From Myotis daubentonii (lineage: Eukaryota; Chordata; Mammalia; Chiroptera; Vespertilionidae), in contig NC_081847.1 of the NCBI RefSeq assembly GCF_963259705.1, positions 87,604,485-87,668,484 on the forward strand: a stretch of 64,000 nt of DNA. The letters are read 5' to 3'. Positions 13,029 through 23,841 of this stretch are shown here, piece after piece; the first letter of the stretch is position 1; each line of letters opens with the position of its first letter. Under the pieces are notes generated by a model. It had not been told where the DNA came from. It made no database searches and worked only from the letters and a program-made list of their open reading frames with translations. The translations under genes were made by a program, and so were the position numbers.

Positions 13029-13046
13029 TGGCGCCCGAACAGGGAC
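13029..13046 (+). promoter_or_regulatory. Primer binding site, lysine tRNA type
   Basis: tggcgcccgaacagggac begins two bases after the 5' LTR. It is complementary to the 3' end of tRNA-Lys (Lys3 type), which primes minus-strand synthesis in several betaretroviruses and lentiviruses. It appears fully intact. Confidence 0.92.
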
Positions 13047-13050
13047 CCCT

Positions 13051-13340
13051 AGGTAAGCCCCACTCTCAGGATGGATAGGACTCCACCATAGGAAAAGGGT
13101 GGATAGTCTTCGCCGACTCCGTCCACACCTTTGGGAACCCCTGGAACAGGATTCCCCTAGGTAAGCCCCTCTCCCCCATTGTGAACCCCCACACTCGGGA
13201 CGGATCAGACTCCACCGTAGGAAGAGGGTGGATAGTCTTCGCCGAATCCGTCCACACCTTTGGGAACCCCTGGAACAGGATTCCCTTAGGTAAGCCCCCC
13301 CCCATTGAGAACCCCACACTCGGGACGGATAGGACTCCAA
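13051..13340 (+). repeat. Tandem leader/U5-like repeats with splice-donor-like sites
   Basis: The string aggtaagccc occurs at 13051, 13159 and 13288, spaced 108 and 129 bp apart. Each later copy is preceded by a U5-like stretch (gactccgtccacacctttgg, then gaacccctggaacagg) resembling the 5' LTR end plus a damaged primer site. It is followed by the aggactccacc and gggtggatagtc blocks. Each aggtaag fits a splice-donor consensus. Confidence 0.88.
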
Positions 13341-13403
13341 CAGGGTGCTACAGACCCCCCTATAGACGATAAGTAGGGTAAGAAGGTGGATAGTACAGAA
13401 CTT

Positions 13404-13574
13404 AGATTGAGAAGATGTGCCATACTGAGTCCAAAGAAAGAAGACTCTGTATTGATTCTTAGATTGAGAAGATGTGCCATACTGAGTCCAAAGAAAGAAG
13501 ACTCTGTATTGATCTTTAGATTAAGAAGATGTGCCATACTGAGTCTAAAGAAAAAAGACTCCGTATTGATCTTT
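13404..13574 (+). repeat. 57-bp tandem repeat, three copies, spanning the gag start
   Basis: The units begin agattgagaagatgtgccat at 13404, 13461 and 13518. 57 bp equals 19 codons. Each contains the ATG of the gag-like frame. In the first two units that frame closes at a TAG just after the unit, producing two 15-codon upstream frames. The third unit reads on into the gag remnant. Confidence 0.93.
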
Positions 13575-13687
13575 TAACATATATGCTTGTTAGCAGAGGA
13601 ATTAAGGTTACTCCCAGTCAGACAGAACATTTTATACAAGAAATACGTCCATGCTTTTCTGAGGAAGGAAAGGTGCCGGAAAGGTAA
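13529..13687 (+). pseudogene. gag: Retroviral gag remnant (matrix N-terminal part, truncated)
   Basis: This is a 52-codon frame from the ATG in the third 57-bp unit to a TAA. The residues from about 20 on (SRGIKVT, then PCFSEEG) resemble the helical N-terminal domain of betaretroviral matrix protein. Matrix-like text resumes in another frame after the stop (VEAWEKVGP near 13690-13715), so the reading frame is broken there. It then ends near 13812, and no capsid follows. The second residue is Cys rather than the Gly needed for myristoylation, in all three repeated start copies. It is unlikely to make a working Gag. Confidence 0.7.
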
Positions 13688-13890
13688 ATGTAGAGGCATG
13701 GGAGAAGGTAGGCCCAAGGAGCCTTATCCTTAACCTCACTGCAGCCTTTCCACCCTGGGAAAGTGCAGGATTGGCAAGCTCTCCCTGGGGTGATAGATCA
13801 GGACTCAGGTAATAGCAGAAAGCGCCAATCCTACTCTTAAAATGGATACAAGAGAGCGTTTCAGGTTTTTCTTTTTAATGCTTGCTTTTA

Positions 13891-13910
13891 AAAAAATAAA
13901 AAAGGGGGAA
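13891..13910 (+). promoter_or_regulatory. Polypurine tract
   Basis: An A/G run with a single T (aaaaaataaaaaaggggg, then aa) immediately before the 3' LTR at 13913. It is the plus-strand primer site of the element and is intact. Confidence 0.85.
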
Positions 13911-13912
13911 TT

Positions 13913-14690
13913 TGCCGGGAGCTGGTCCATCCTTGCTGTTTCAAGGGACCTGGCATATATGGCATATGGTTCTTAATATGTTTGCTCACCTTCTTGGCGC
14001 TGTGTTTTAACCAAGGTCACCTCTCCGAGAAAGGTTGAATCCCCAGGTAGGGATTTTCCCCTGAAGTTAGGGAGGGAATAAAACCCCTCAACTAAGTGCC
14101 AGGCGGGTAATTAATCCCTTTAACTACGAACAATCATGCTTAAACTACATAATCTTTTCTCCCTGGAATGGAGATAAGAAACGCCCTAACCTTTGTAATA
14201 GAGATTGATAGGATTAAATCAACTGGTATAAATACAGTTGTAACAAGACAGAAAGACTCAGAACTTAGAACAGAATCAAGAAGACAGAGCCTACACGGAG
14301 CCTAGAGACAGAAGAACTTCGCTGGAGAGAGCATGCTGGAGGATCCTGGAGAGGGACTGGCCTCGGAGCCTAGAGACAGAGCCTAGCGGGAGAACATGGC
14401 AAGGGATCCTGGACTGAACCTGACTACAGAGATTGGCAGGAGAACCTGACTGGAACCTGGACACTGAACCTGACTGGAGAGCCTGGACAGAACCTGGCTG
14501 GAGAACCTAGCGAGGGAACATGGCTACAGAACCTCGCTGGAGATCCGAAGCAGAACCTCTCTGGAGATCCGGGCTAGAGATCCTGGCTAGGCTGCTGATC
14601 AACTGAACGCTGTCTCCGTATCATTCCTTCTTCACCGACTCCGTCCATGCCTTTGGGAACCCCTGGACCCGCTGGGGTTGGACCCCGGCA
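13913..14690 (+). repeat. 3' LTR of ERV2-like provirus
   Basis: 778 bp, exactly co-linear with the 5' LTR at an offset of 1664 bp, with three substitutions and no indels. It starts tgccgggagctgg and ends ccccggca. Confidence 0.95.
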
Positions 14691-14696
14691 GGGCTC

Positions 14697-14836
14697 CATC
14701 CCCAGTAGTGGGTATGCAGGAGGCAGCAGATTGATGATTCTCTCTCATCTCAATGATTCTCTCTCATCATTGATTTTTTATTTTCCCCTCTCCCTTCCTC
14801 TCTGAAATCAATAAAAATAAAAAATTAAAGAAAAAC
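14697..14836 (+). mobile_element. Ves SINE, 3' part (interrupted by provirus)
   Basis: This is the tail half of the SINE begun at 12151: catccccagtagtgggtatg, the ggaggcagcagattgatg block and an A-rich end at 14836. The six bases before it (gggctc, 14691-14696) are the provirus TSD. Confidence 0.93.
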
Positions 14837-15799
14837 GTTTATCTTTGTGTGTAGTTTTCCTCAATGATTTTCCTCATCAACTTTCTAGAAAAATGTTGGC
14901 TCTAATTGGCACAAACTCGTCAGTAGGAGACAAATAAGTCTGATGGGTCAGACCTTTGAACATAATTAAAGACTTGAAGCCACATCTAAGAGTTCCCCAT
15001 ATGCTTCATGGCATGAGGGGCCTAATCACGTCACATGGTGGTTGAGTTTATACTTTCCCAAGTAAACACCTTTTCAAGGAAGTCTTTTTGGGGAAGGTGT
15101 TCCTCCTGCAGGAACTTCTCCTTAAGAAAGCGGCTCCCATGGGTCCCCTCTCTGAATGCCTGTGTTCAGGAGGCCTCTCCCCATTGACTTGAGCATGTCC
15201 ACCTTAGACAGGTATGTTCTTTAAGCCTGATGGTTGTGTCTTTAGAATAATACATGTTATCAACATTCATATACACAATTCACATATATTTTCTATTTTT
15301 AAGAAAATGTATCTTCAAAATTGATTCCCATAGTCTCTTAAATGCATATCATTATCTCAACCCATTATTAATGTACTGATTCTGAAAATGTAACTCTAAT
15401 AGACCAAGCTATTCAGAAAGTTTTAGGAACATTATCTTAAAAGGGAGTTAAGAAGACAGCATATGAAGATACATGGGAGAAGTTTAAACTGTTAAAAACT
15501 ATCATTTTGTAATGTAGTGGGATGGAAAAGTCCACGTTAGTAACTCACTTTATTTTGAAAATGCTTTTGAATAATAAAAAAGATGGCTGAATATGTAGTG
15601 AATTATCCAATTACAGTTCCAGTCCCAGATACACAACTGAAACTCAGCATTAGTAGTAAAGCTGCGACCAACGGGTGAGTGAATGCCTCTGTGTGCTCTG
15701 CTAAGTACTCTGTGGACACAGAAAGGCCCATATGACACAGATCCAAGCCTCATTAGGAAAAAAGACAGGAAGTGGGCAATTAGTAAAAAAAAAAACTCC

Positions 15800-16015
15800 G
15801 CCCTAACAGGTTTGGCTCAGTGAATAGAGCATCGGCCTGTGGACTCAAGGGTCCCAGGTTCGATTCCGGTCAAGTACACGTACCTTGGTTGCAGGCACAT
15901 CCCCAGTAGGAGGTGTGCAGGAGGCAGCTGATCGATGTTTCTCTCTCATCGATGTTTCTAACTCTTTATCCCTCTCCCTGCCTCTCTGTAAAAATACCAA
16001 TAAAATATATTTATT
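15800..16015 (+). mobile_element. Ves SINE
   Basis: Near-consensus head gccctaacaggtttggctca, B box ggttcgattccgg, the block ggaggcagctgatcgatg and tail aaaatatatttattttttt. It follows an A-run that may be part of the target duplication. Confidence 0.93.
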
Positions 16016-16302
16016 TTTTTAAAAAAACAAAACCCAAAGAACAGTCGGGGGAAGAAGGAGTCCAGGGCCCTGGATAAAGAGTTCAACAAAGATGAGGGAA
16101 TGGGAGTTGGGGTTGGTTGGAGGGGCAGGGGAGGACTTTCAGGGCAGGAGGAATAATTGGGCAAAGGTTTGCAGGAAAGCAAGGGATGGGGGAGGGGAAG
16201 TGATTGATGTGACTGAAAATCTTGGTAGGAAGAGTTTCTGATGGTGGCTGAAAAGTGGCATAGATCCTGAATGTGTCCCTAATGTGGTTAGATTTTTATC
16301 TT

Positions 16303-16483
16303 TTTAAAAATATATCTTTATTGATTTCAGAGAAAAAGGGAGAGTGAGAGATAGAAAATTCAATGCATGTCCCCTCCTGGGAATCGAGCCTACAACCGGG
16401 CATGTGCCCTAACTGGGAATTGAACCTTGACCTCCTGGTTCATAGGTCCATACTCAACCATTGAGCCCCACTGCCTGGGCTAA
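16303..16483 (-). mobile_element. Ves SINE with 11-bp TSD
   Basis: An antisense SINE somewhat shortened between the purine block and the head (ctgcctgggc). It is flanked by perfect atttttatctt at 16292-16302 and 16484-16494. Confidence 0.9.
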
Positions 16484-17234
16484 ATTTTTATCTTAAAGAC
16501 AATGGGAAGACACAGGAAAGTTTTTGAGTAGTGCCTTATTAGCAGTTTCATCTTGGCTAGTTGTCTCTTTAATCCTCTTCTTCTTTTATAGAGAATGATA
16601 ATTATTTCTTCATAGGATTTGATGTCTGCTTGGGGGCCAGAATTTGGAGAGAAGTATTTCAGAATAGCAGGCACAGCTGTGGGTGCCCCGGACATAAAGA
16701 ATCATAAGACGCTCTTCTAGCCCTTACAAGAAGCCTCAGGCATAGTTGCAAAGATTAAGCAGAAACGAACAAAAGGAAGTGCCACCTATTACAACACCTC
16801 ATGCCCTCTCTTTGTCCCAAGTTTTCCACAACTGATCCTCACATTATTCTCCTGATCATGGAGACATCATATAATGACGTCTTCGTGATGCACAGATTTT
16901 TCTTTGGCAGCAATCTAGGAACAGACAAAAATGGCAGTTTGTGGCACATACAGGATATCCATATTTGTGAAACATTTTGTATTTTTTACTTTCCTCTGTG
17001 CTTCTGCAGCCTGCTATTCATGATTTCTTCCCACCTAGATGATAAGAAACTTAAAAACAGATGCCATTCATGGCTTGTTTATCTTGACCACTCAAATCCC
17101 TGGTGTGTTCTCTGGCTCATCTGAGATGTAAACTTAAGAAATACCATTGTATGTACCTCATGCCTAACTTATCTAGTTTTCTATCAAAATATTTTACAAG
17201 CTCTTCATTGAGACTCATGGTTTTTTTCATAGAC

Positions 17235-17610
17235 TGAGTTGTTTCTCCCCAAATTGACATGTTGAAGCCCTAATCACCAATTTGACTGTCATTGGAGGTA
17301 GGGCCTTTAAAGAGGTAATTAAGGTTAAATGTCATAAGAGTGGGGCACTGATCCAATAGAAATGGTTTCTTCGTAAGAAGAGGAAGAGGCATCATAGCAC
17401 TCTATCTCTCAGAGCGCACACACAGAAAACAGGACAGGTGAGGACACAGACAGGACATGGTCTGCAAGCCCAGGAGAGAACTGTCCCACCAGAAACCAAC
17501 CCTGCCAGACCACAATCTTAGCCTCCCTCCCTTCAGGACTTTAAACAGTAAGTTTATGTTGTCTGAGACGCCCAGAACCAGGGAGTTTCTTATGGGAGTT
17601 CAAGCAGACT
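17235..17610 (+). mobile_element. MLT1-like LTR relic (ERVL-MaLR)
   Basis: It shows degraded text typical of MLT1 LTRs: gaagccctaatcaccaattt, gagggcctttaaagaggtaa-like text, and an ending of gactaatgtaacc. The same family occurs inverted at 40590 and 51078. The subfamily is not resolved. Confidence 0.6.
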
Positions 17611-17668
17611 AATGTAACCACAGAAAGAATATGTGTTCTATGCATTATATTGTTAAAACGATTTTTGA

Positions 17669-17920
17669 GCCCTAGGTGGTTTGGCTCAGTGGATAGAGCA
17701 TTGGCCTGCTGAGTGAACACGGGTCTCAGGTTTGATTCCAGTCAAGAGCATATGCCCAGATTGTGTGTTCGATCCCCAGTGTGTGTGTGTGTGGGGGGGA
17801 GAGGGGACGGGCGGTGCAGGAGGCAGCCAATCAATGATTCTCTCTCATCATTGATGTTTCTATGTCTCTCTCCCTCTACCTTCTTCTCTGAAATCAATAA
17901 AAATATATTTTTAAAAAAGA
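17669..17920 (+). mobile_element. Ves SINE with GT/G-run expansion
   Basis: Head ccctaggtggtttggctcag, then ttcgatccccag followed by a GT repeat and G-run (17778-17805), then the ggaggcagccaatcaatg block and tail. No clear TSD was found. Confidence 0.88.
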
Positions 17921-19021
17921 TTCTTCATTGGTTTTATAGAGACATGAGCTACAATGGAGAAGCATATCAGTAATATTTATTACATATCGTAAGTACTGAC
18001 AATCTTAAATTCCTGGCAGTTGGAAAAATAATGTTCTTCTTAAAAAGCAATGAATCAGAAAATTATTGGTTTATAAATGAGGTTCTGTGTAGTTATAAGA
18101 TTATAAATTTAATGTTCCCCTGTCTTAGCTTTTCTTCAATATCACCCTCTCTTGGTAATTTTTGAGTAACAGGTACTACTCACATTTTAGATCCTATCAT
18201 CTTAAATACGTCCCAATTTAATAGTAAATATGTCATTAGCTATTAGGAAATTAAGTTTCTTTTCTTAATCAATTCTTAGATAAATTTAATTTACTACAAC
18301 AAGCTTGTTGAAGTAAATATTTGTGCCCCATCAACTCTCAGATGTGTCTAGTAATAAAAGAAAACATGATAATTAAACACTGATGTGATTTTGTATTTTT
18401 ATATATGTTTTAGTTTTAATAATTTTTCCTGAAATATATGATATTAGTTGCTAACTTCTGAGCATGTGTAATTGGCCAAGTAGTGAACTGACCCATCCAT
18501 TTGGAGAGAAAGTGGTACATCCACTTCCCATCAAGGTGTTCAATGGCCTCCTTTATAAATGTGCTGGGAGATCACCTATGCTGGGTGTTAGGCTCATTCT
18601 TAGTCAGAAATGGAAAAGAGCCATCATAAAACATATTCATTAAGGTCATATTTATCCCTCTATTCTAATGTGCAACTCTTCATTTGAATGGAGCTCTCCT
18701 GAATTTACAACATCACTGCTTCAGATTTAATAGCAGTCCTTAAATTTCATGTCTATCTATAATTGGCCTTTATTACTAGTGACCCCCCTCACCCATCACA
18801 TTTAATGATCATATTCATAAAAGTAGTGCCTTAGGTAAGTTTATATTGATTATCCTTCATGAGGTAATTGCCAAATGGATCTTATTGAAATTAGTTTAGA
18901 ATTTTTTCATGACCTAAATGTAGGATACAAGTGCTTAACCTAAGGCAGAATTAAATTTTAAAAATTCAAAACTATGAGCTGCTGCTTCTTATCTCTGTGT
19001 TGCTTTCTTATTATAGTTAAA

Positions 19022-19541
19022 CCAGGAGCCCAGTGCACAAATTTGTGCACCTTGAAAGGAACTGTGGGCTGCGAGGCTGCGGTGGGCACAGGGGCAGGTC
19101 TCGGCCCATCCTCTGTGCCCCCACCTGGCCCCTCCTGTTGGCCCCCGGTCCCGTCTGCTGGCAGCCCTACTCCCGCTGCCATTCCCATGTTCTGATGGCA
19201 CCGGCCCCGCTCGCACCCGCTGACAGTGCAGAGTGATTGGGGCTGGCACCAGCAGTTCGTGTGAGCAGGGCCAATGCTGTCAGCGGGTGCGAGCACTGGG
19301 CAGACCGCAGCACACGGGAGCAAAGAATTTTCAGTAACCACCAGAGGCTCACCCCGATGACAGCAACCAACGCCCTGCCTTGGTCTGGCGCCCCCACTCA
19401 CCTGCTCTACCATCCTGCTGTGGCCAATGCCCACCATGTTCTGTGCATGCTCCCTGGTGGTCAGCACACGTCATAGCGACTGATTGGTTGTTAGTTTCTG
19501 CCTTTCGGTCTATTTGCATATTGGCCTTTTATGATATAGGA
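19022..19541 (-). mobile_element. HeliBat-like Helitron
   Basis: The antisense 3' end has the hairpin gtgcacaaatttgtgcac next to a mutated CTAG. The 5' end reads ggccttttatgatatagga followed by T. It contains an 18-bp perfect inverted repeat (19209-19226 with 19277-19294). The long open frames across it on both strands show no Helitron or host domain. Confidence 0.85.
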
Positions 19542-20480
19542 TTCCTCATCTGGGATTATAGCTTTCATAAGAGTATGCCAAAGTTCTATCCAAAATAATG
19601 TTCAGAAGATTCTGTTGAATACATATGTTTTATATGTAGTTTAATATATTTGAAGGCCTACTATGTGGAGCTCTACTCCCCCCCCACCCCTCTTATCTTG
19701 GAGAAGACAATTTGAGCAGCGTTTTGCATTTATCCTTGAGATGGTTATGAATCTATTTTTTCTTTCTTGGATAGACAAGGAAGGAAGTAGAGGCCCCAGA
19801 GGGAAAGGCAAAGACTACGCAATAACTCAGAGCATTAAAAGGCAATCTAAGGCCATGATTTTAATTAGCCCTCACAATCTCAGCAAGGTGAACGGACCAT
19901 CTGTGGTACAGAAGGAGAGAAACTGCTGAGAGTGGTCAAAGGGCATTTCATACCAAAGTTGTCCTCAGGTACAAGAACTATGCATTATCCCAGAAGGAGT
20001 TTGAATCTGTAATAGGACCAAACTCAATTAGACAGAAGTGTTTTAATTAAAGTTGGCAGGAGTTAGTGTCAGTTGTACTTGCTAATTCTCAAGGACTAGA
20101 GAGCAAAGTATGACATTTCCTTATTTACATTTTTAGCATTTTTCTGTTTTATTACTTCATATATGAAGGTATAATCATTTTGTTATTTTTACATAGCAAG
20201 GTATGTATTCACCTGCAGTATAGCATCATATATATGAGCAGGAAATAATCAGAGTATAACTGATACTCATACACTGGAAACTCATACCATATAAGCAAGG
20301 CTCCTGCCACCACTTGATGGTAGTGTCCCTAAGGGCAAAAAACACTAGCTTGAAAACATATCTTCAAATAGTGAACTCTGTTAAAGCATTTGAAGTTTCT
20401 ATCTGTACATTTTTAAATCATTTATTCACTCATTCAACAAATATGTACTGAAAATGCAGTAATTTTGTTGCCTGAATCTT

Positions 20481-21400
20481 TGTGGAAAAAAACAACTTTA
20501 TTGAGATATCATTTACTGTGATTTGCATACTGTAATTTTGCATTTGAAATACATGTTTTACTGTTTTTCAGTATCATCACAGATGTGTGCAACTCTATTC
20601 AATACAGCCAATTTTAGGACAACTTCTCACCTCAGAACATAACCCTGTACCCTTTAGCTATCACCCTTATATCCTCCTGTTCTCCCTCCTCCCCTGCCTA
20701 ACCTAACACCCCCAGCAAACACCAATCAACTTTCTTTCTCTGTAGATTCCCTTTCCTGGGCATTTCATGTGAATGAAATAATGGAATATGTTCCATTCTG
20801 TGACTTATCTCTCTTTAACTTAGCATACTTTTGTCAAGGTTCATCCTTGTATTATTGCATTCCTTCTTATGGCCAAATAATATTCCATTGTATAAATATA
20901 CCATGTCTTATGTATTCACTTATTAGTTGAAAATTAGGATTATCTTCACCTTTTGCCTCTTGTGACTAATTCTTTATAATCATTTGTGTACAGTTTTTTA
21001 TGTGGACCTATATTTTCATTTCTCTTGGGTATATACTTAGAAGTGGAATTGATCAATCATGTGGTAAGTATGTTTAAACATTTGAGGACCTACCAGTTTT
21101 CTATACTGACAATACCATTTTCCATGGTATGAGTAGAGTATGAGTATTTCTATTTCTCCACATCATCACCAACACTTGTTATTAACTAACTTTATTTTAT
21201 TATATCCAGTCTAATGAATGAGAGGTGGCATCTCATTGTGGGTTTGATTGGGATGACTAATGATGTTGATTCTTTCTCATGGGCTTATTCTCTATTTGTA
21301 TATTTTTGTTGAAGAAGTGTCTATGTAGATCCTTTGCCCATTTCTAACTGGGTTATTTGTCCTTTTATTATTGAGTTGTGATGACTTTTTATGGGCACAT
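20481..21400 (-). mobile_element. Old LINE-1 3' region (L1M-like)
   Basis: Antisense L1 3' UTR and ORF2-end text: caactttattgagatatcat near the 3' end, ccaaataatattccattgta, and ctcttgggtatatacttaga. It is heavily mutated. Confidence 0.72.
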
Positions 21401-23231
21401 GTGTTTGGGGTGAGGTATACCACTTTCCTAGGAACAGGCTACATGAAATGTCACATGGAGAAACTGCTGAAGGCAACATGAGGTCATTGGCTACCTGGGT
21501 GAGAATATTGGAGTTCAAAAAGACTTTTTTCATGCTTTGTTTTCTTAAGCTGACATTGTGTCATGTATGCACACTGCTCTTTAATCATTAGGTCTGACAC
21601 TATGGGCACCCATGAGGTAACCCTTTCTCTGTCCCGCACTTCCACAATTTCTCATTAATTCTACTATTAACACTTAACACATTGGTAAGGCAGTTTCCAT
21701 AGAAATTCATACGGTCAGTTGTAATCACATATACATGAAATTGGTTTCTCAAGGGAAGGGGTTGTATCTGAGTTATTTTCACGTCTTTAGTAACCTGCAT
21801 ACTAGTTGGCATGAATTAAACATTTAAGAAATATGTAAAAAATGCAGATTTTTCTCTCTCAGAATTAAGTTTTCATCCTGAATGTTGAATTTTAGTATGT
21901 GAAGAAATTTGTCATTTATTTCATCCTTCTTGTGACAAAAAAAATCTTTGTGCACAATGCTCAGATTTAAGCCTTCTTTCTCATTTTATCAATATTCTGG
22001 TGGTTCAGAAAAGCTGTTTTTATGCATGAAGTTTTAACTGCATTACAATTAAGATGCGGCATCATGTGCTAAATTTTAATAGAGATATTTTGCTAGATAT
22101 TCCTTGTGAAACATATTTTGGGTACAAGTTCGGTATGAACACAGTGGGCAAAATTAAAGGTGGAGCAACTACATAATCTCATCAAGATGAAGGATAAACC
22201 TTTTTGTTTACCAACATTCCCAAGATGGTGTTTTTATTGCTAGGTATTCCTAAGATAATAAACAAACAAGACAAACAACACAAAAATTTGCTGTGGTTCC
22301 TTCAACTTGGGAAATATTGGCTCAAACAGAGTTAAATAGGTACATACGACAGGACTTTCCAGAATCTCAAACAGGCTAATAATGTTAGGGGAATGCTGTG
22401 TGCAATTACAAAGGTGGAAGAGGTAAAACTTATTTTCCTTCTGACCCAGTGTCATCTATCTGGAGACTGAAAGAGTGCTTCAGGTGAAGAATCTCCTGGT
22501 ACCATCAGTACAGCTTCACCGATTTGGCTTGTACGTATTTGCAATGTACTATATACATTTCTATGGAAACTGCCTACCCCACTAAATGGGATTTCTACCA
22601 CAGTTAATGGGTGTAGTCGATATTTTATTCTTGCAGTTCGGACCCATTCCACATTCTGCAAGAAGCAACATGATTCCATTTTAATCACAGCCCAGCGCTT
22701 CCCTCCTGCTGAGAAAAATAAATGTGATATTTGTGAGTTTGCATCCACTGCTTCTTTAGAGGACCAGCAAAGAAAATAATTAGCCCGTGATTAAATCGTA
22801 TAATTCAATTTTCCCCTGCATATGTTCTTACTGACAAAATAGTTCATGAATTCAACTGCTGAATGCTCAGTAATAACACTTTATCACCACTTTATCGTGC
22901 ATGAAAACAAAAGAAAATTTAAATGAGCTGGGGGATTGTGGTGTGTGAGTGTGTGAGAGAGTGTGTGATTCTTAAAGGATGGTTAATCAGATGGAAGTGG
23001 TGGTTGTGCAAGTAACATTGTATTTTTCCATTGGCATGTTAATTTTGCTTGCAAAATACCTCTGAAATTTAAGATTCACCAGGTCATTATGTAGATATAT
23101 GCAGGAAGGCAGCATTAAAAGAGGAACATTTTCCTTGTTTGACTTTTAAAACAATAATAAAATACTAATAAGTGAAATTCTGGCCTCTGAAGAAGATAGC
23201 CATGTTCTCCTCACCATCCTTCACTCTCTTC

Positions 23232-23841
23232 TGCCGGGGTCCTGCCCCAGCGGGTCCAGGGGTTCCCCAAAGGTGTGGACGGAGTCGGCGAAGAAGGAAT
23301 GACACGGAGACAGCGTTCAGTTGATCAGCAGCCTAGCCAGGATCTCTAGCCAGGATCTCCAGCCAAGTTCTGGTCTGGATCTCCAGAGAGGTTCTGCTGT
23401 TTATTGTCTTGTTACATCCGTATTTATACCAGTTGATTTTAATCCTGTCAATTTCTATTACAAAGGTTAGGGTGTTTCTTATCTCCATTCCAGGGAGTAA
23501 AGATTATGTAGCTTAAGCATGATTGTTTGTAGTGATTAACTACCCGCCTGGCACTTAGTTAAGGAGTTTCATCCCCTCCCTGACTTCAGGGAAAAATTCC
23601 TACCTGGGGAAACAACCTTTCTAGGAGAGGCATCCCCTCCCTGACTTCAGGGAAAAATTCCTACCTGGGGAAACAACCTTTCTCGGAGAGGTGACCTTGG
23701 TTAAAACACACAGCGCTAAGGGGAGCAAACATATTAAGAACAGTATGCTATATACGCCAGGTCCCTTGAAACATATGCTGTGCAGATGTTTCTTTCCTGC
23801 AGCGACTGTGTCAGGCAGCAAGGATGGACCGGCTTCCGGCA
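23232..23841 (-). mobile_element. Solo LTR, ERV2-like, with perfect 6-bp TSD
   Basis: 610 bp, TG...CA in antisense, flanked by ctcttc at 23226-23231 and 23842-23847. The U5 end and U3 end match the provirus at 12249, but the middle lacks the expanded purine repeats. It has a 61-bp internal duplication (the two copies of catcccctccctgacttcag, starting at about 23570 and 23631) and an AATAAA (23400-23405 inverted) about 15 bp from the TATA-like box at 23421-23428. Confidence 0.93.

Larger units (their letters stand above)
12249..14690 (+). mobile_element. Non-autonomous class II (ERV2/betaretrovirus-like) provirus
   Basis: This 2442-bp element has two 778-bp LTRs and an 886-bp interior. Class II placement rests on the 6-bp TSD (gggctc at 12243-12248 and 14691-14696), a lysine tRNA primer site, and a Gag matrix-like start. 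The interior holds the primer site, a tandemly repeated leader, a short gag remnant and a polypurine tract. Protease, polymerase and env are all absent, so it would need proteins supplied in trans. I counted three differences between the LTRs (12259 C/T, 12519 A/G, 12877 T/A), which is 99.6 percent identity. That makes it a recent insertion, about 0.7-0.9 million years if neutral rates of 2.2-2.7e-9 per site per year apply. It lies in the same orientation as DCC. Confidence 0.93.

Noticed and set aside
12957..13577. Repeated 60-127 codon frames on both strands in the provirus leader
   Set aside because: They are translations of the tandem leader repeats in frames unrelated to gag.
18958..19476. 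169-codon antisense frame and several overlapping frames
   Set aside because: They fall within a GC-rich Helitron, have no recognisable domain, and cross its boundary into the flank.
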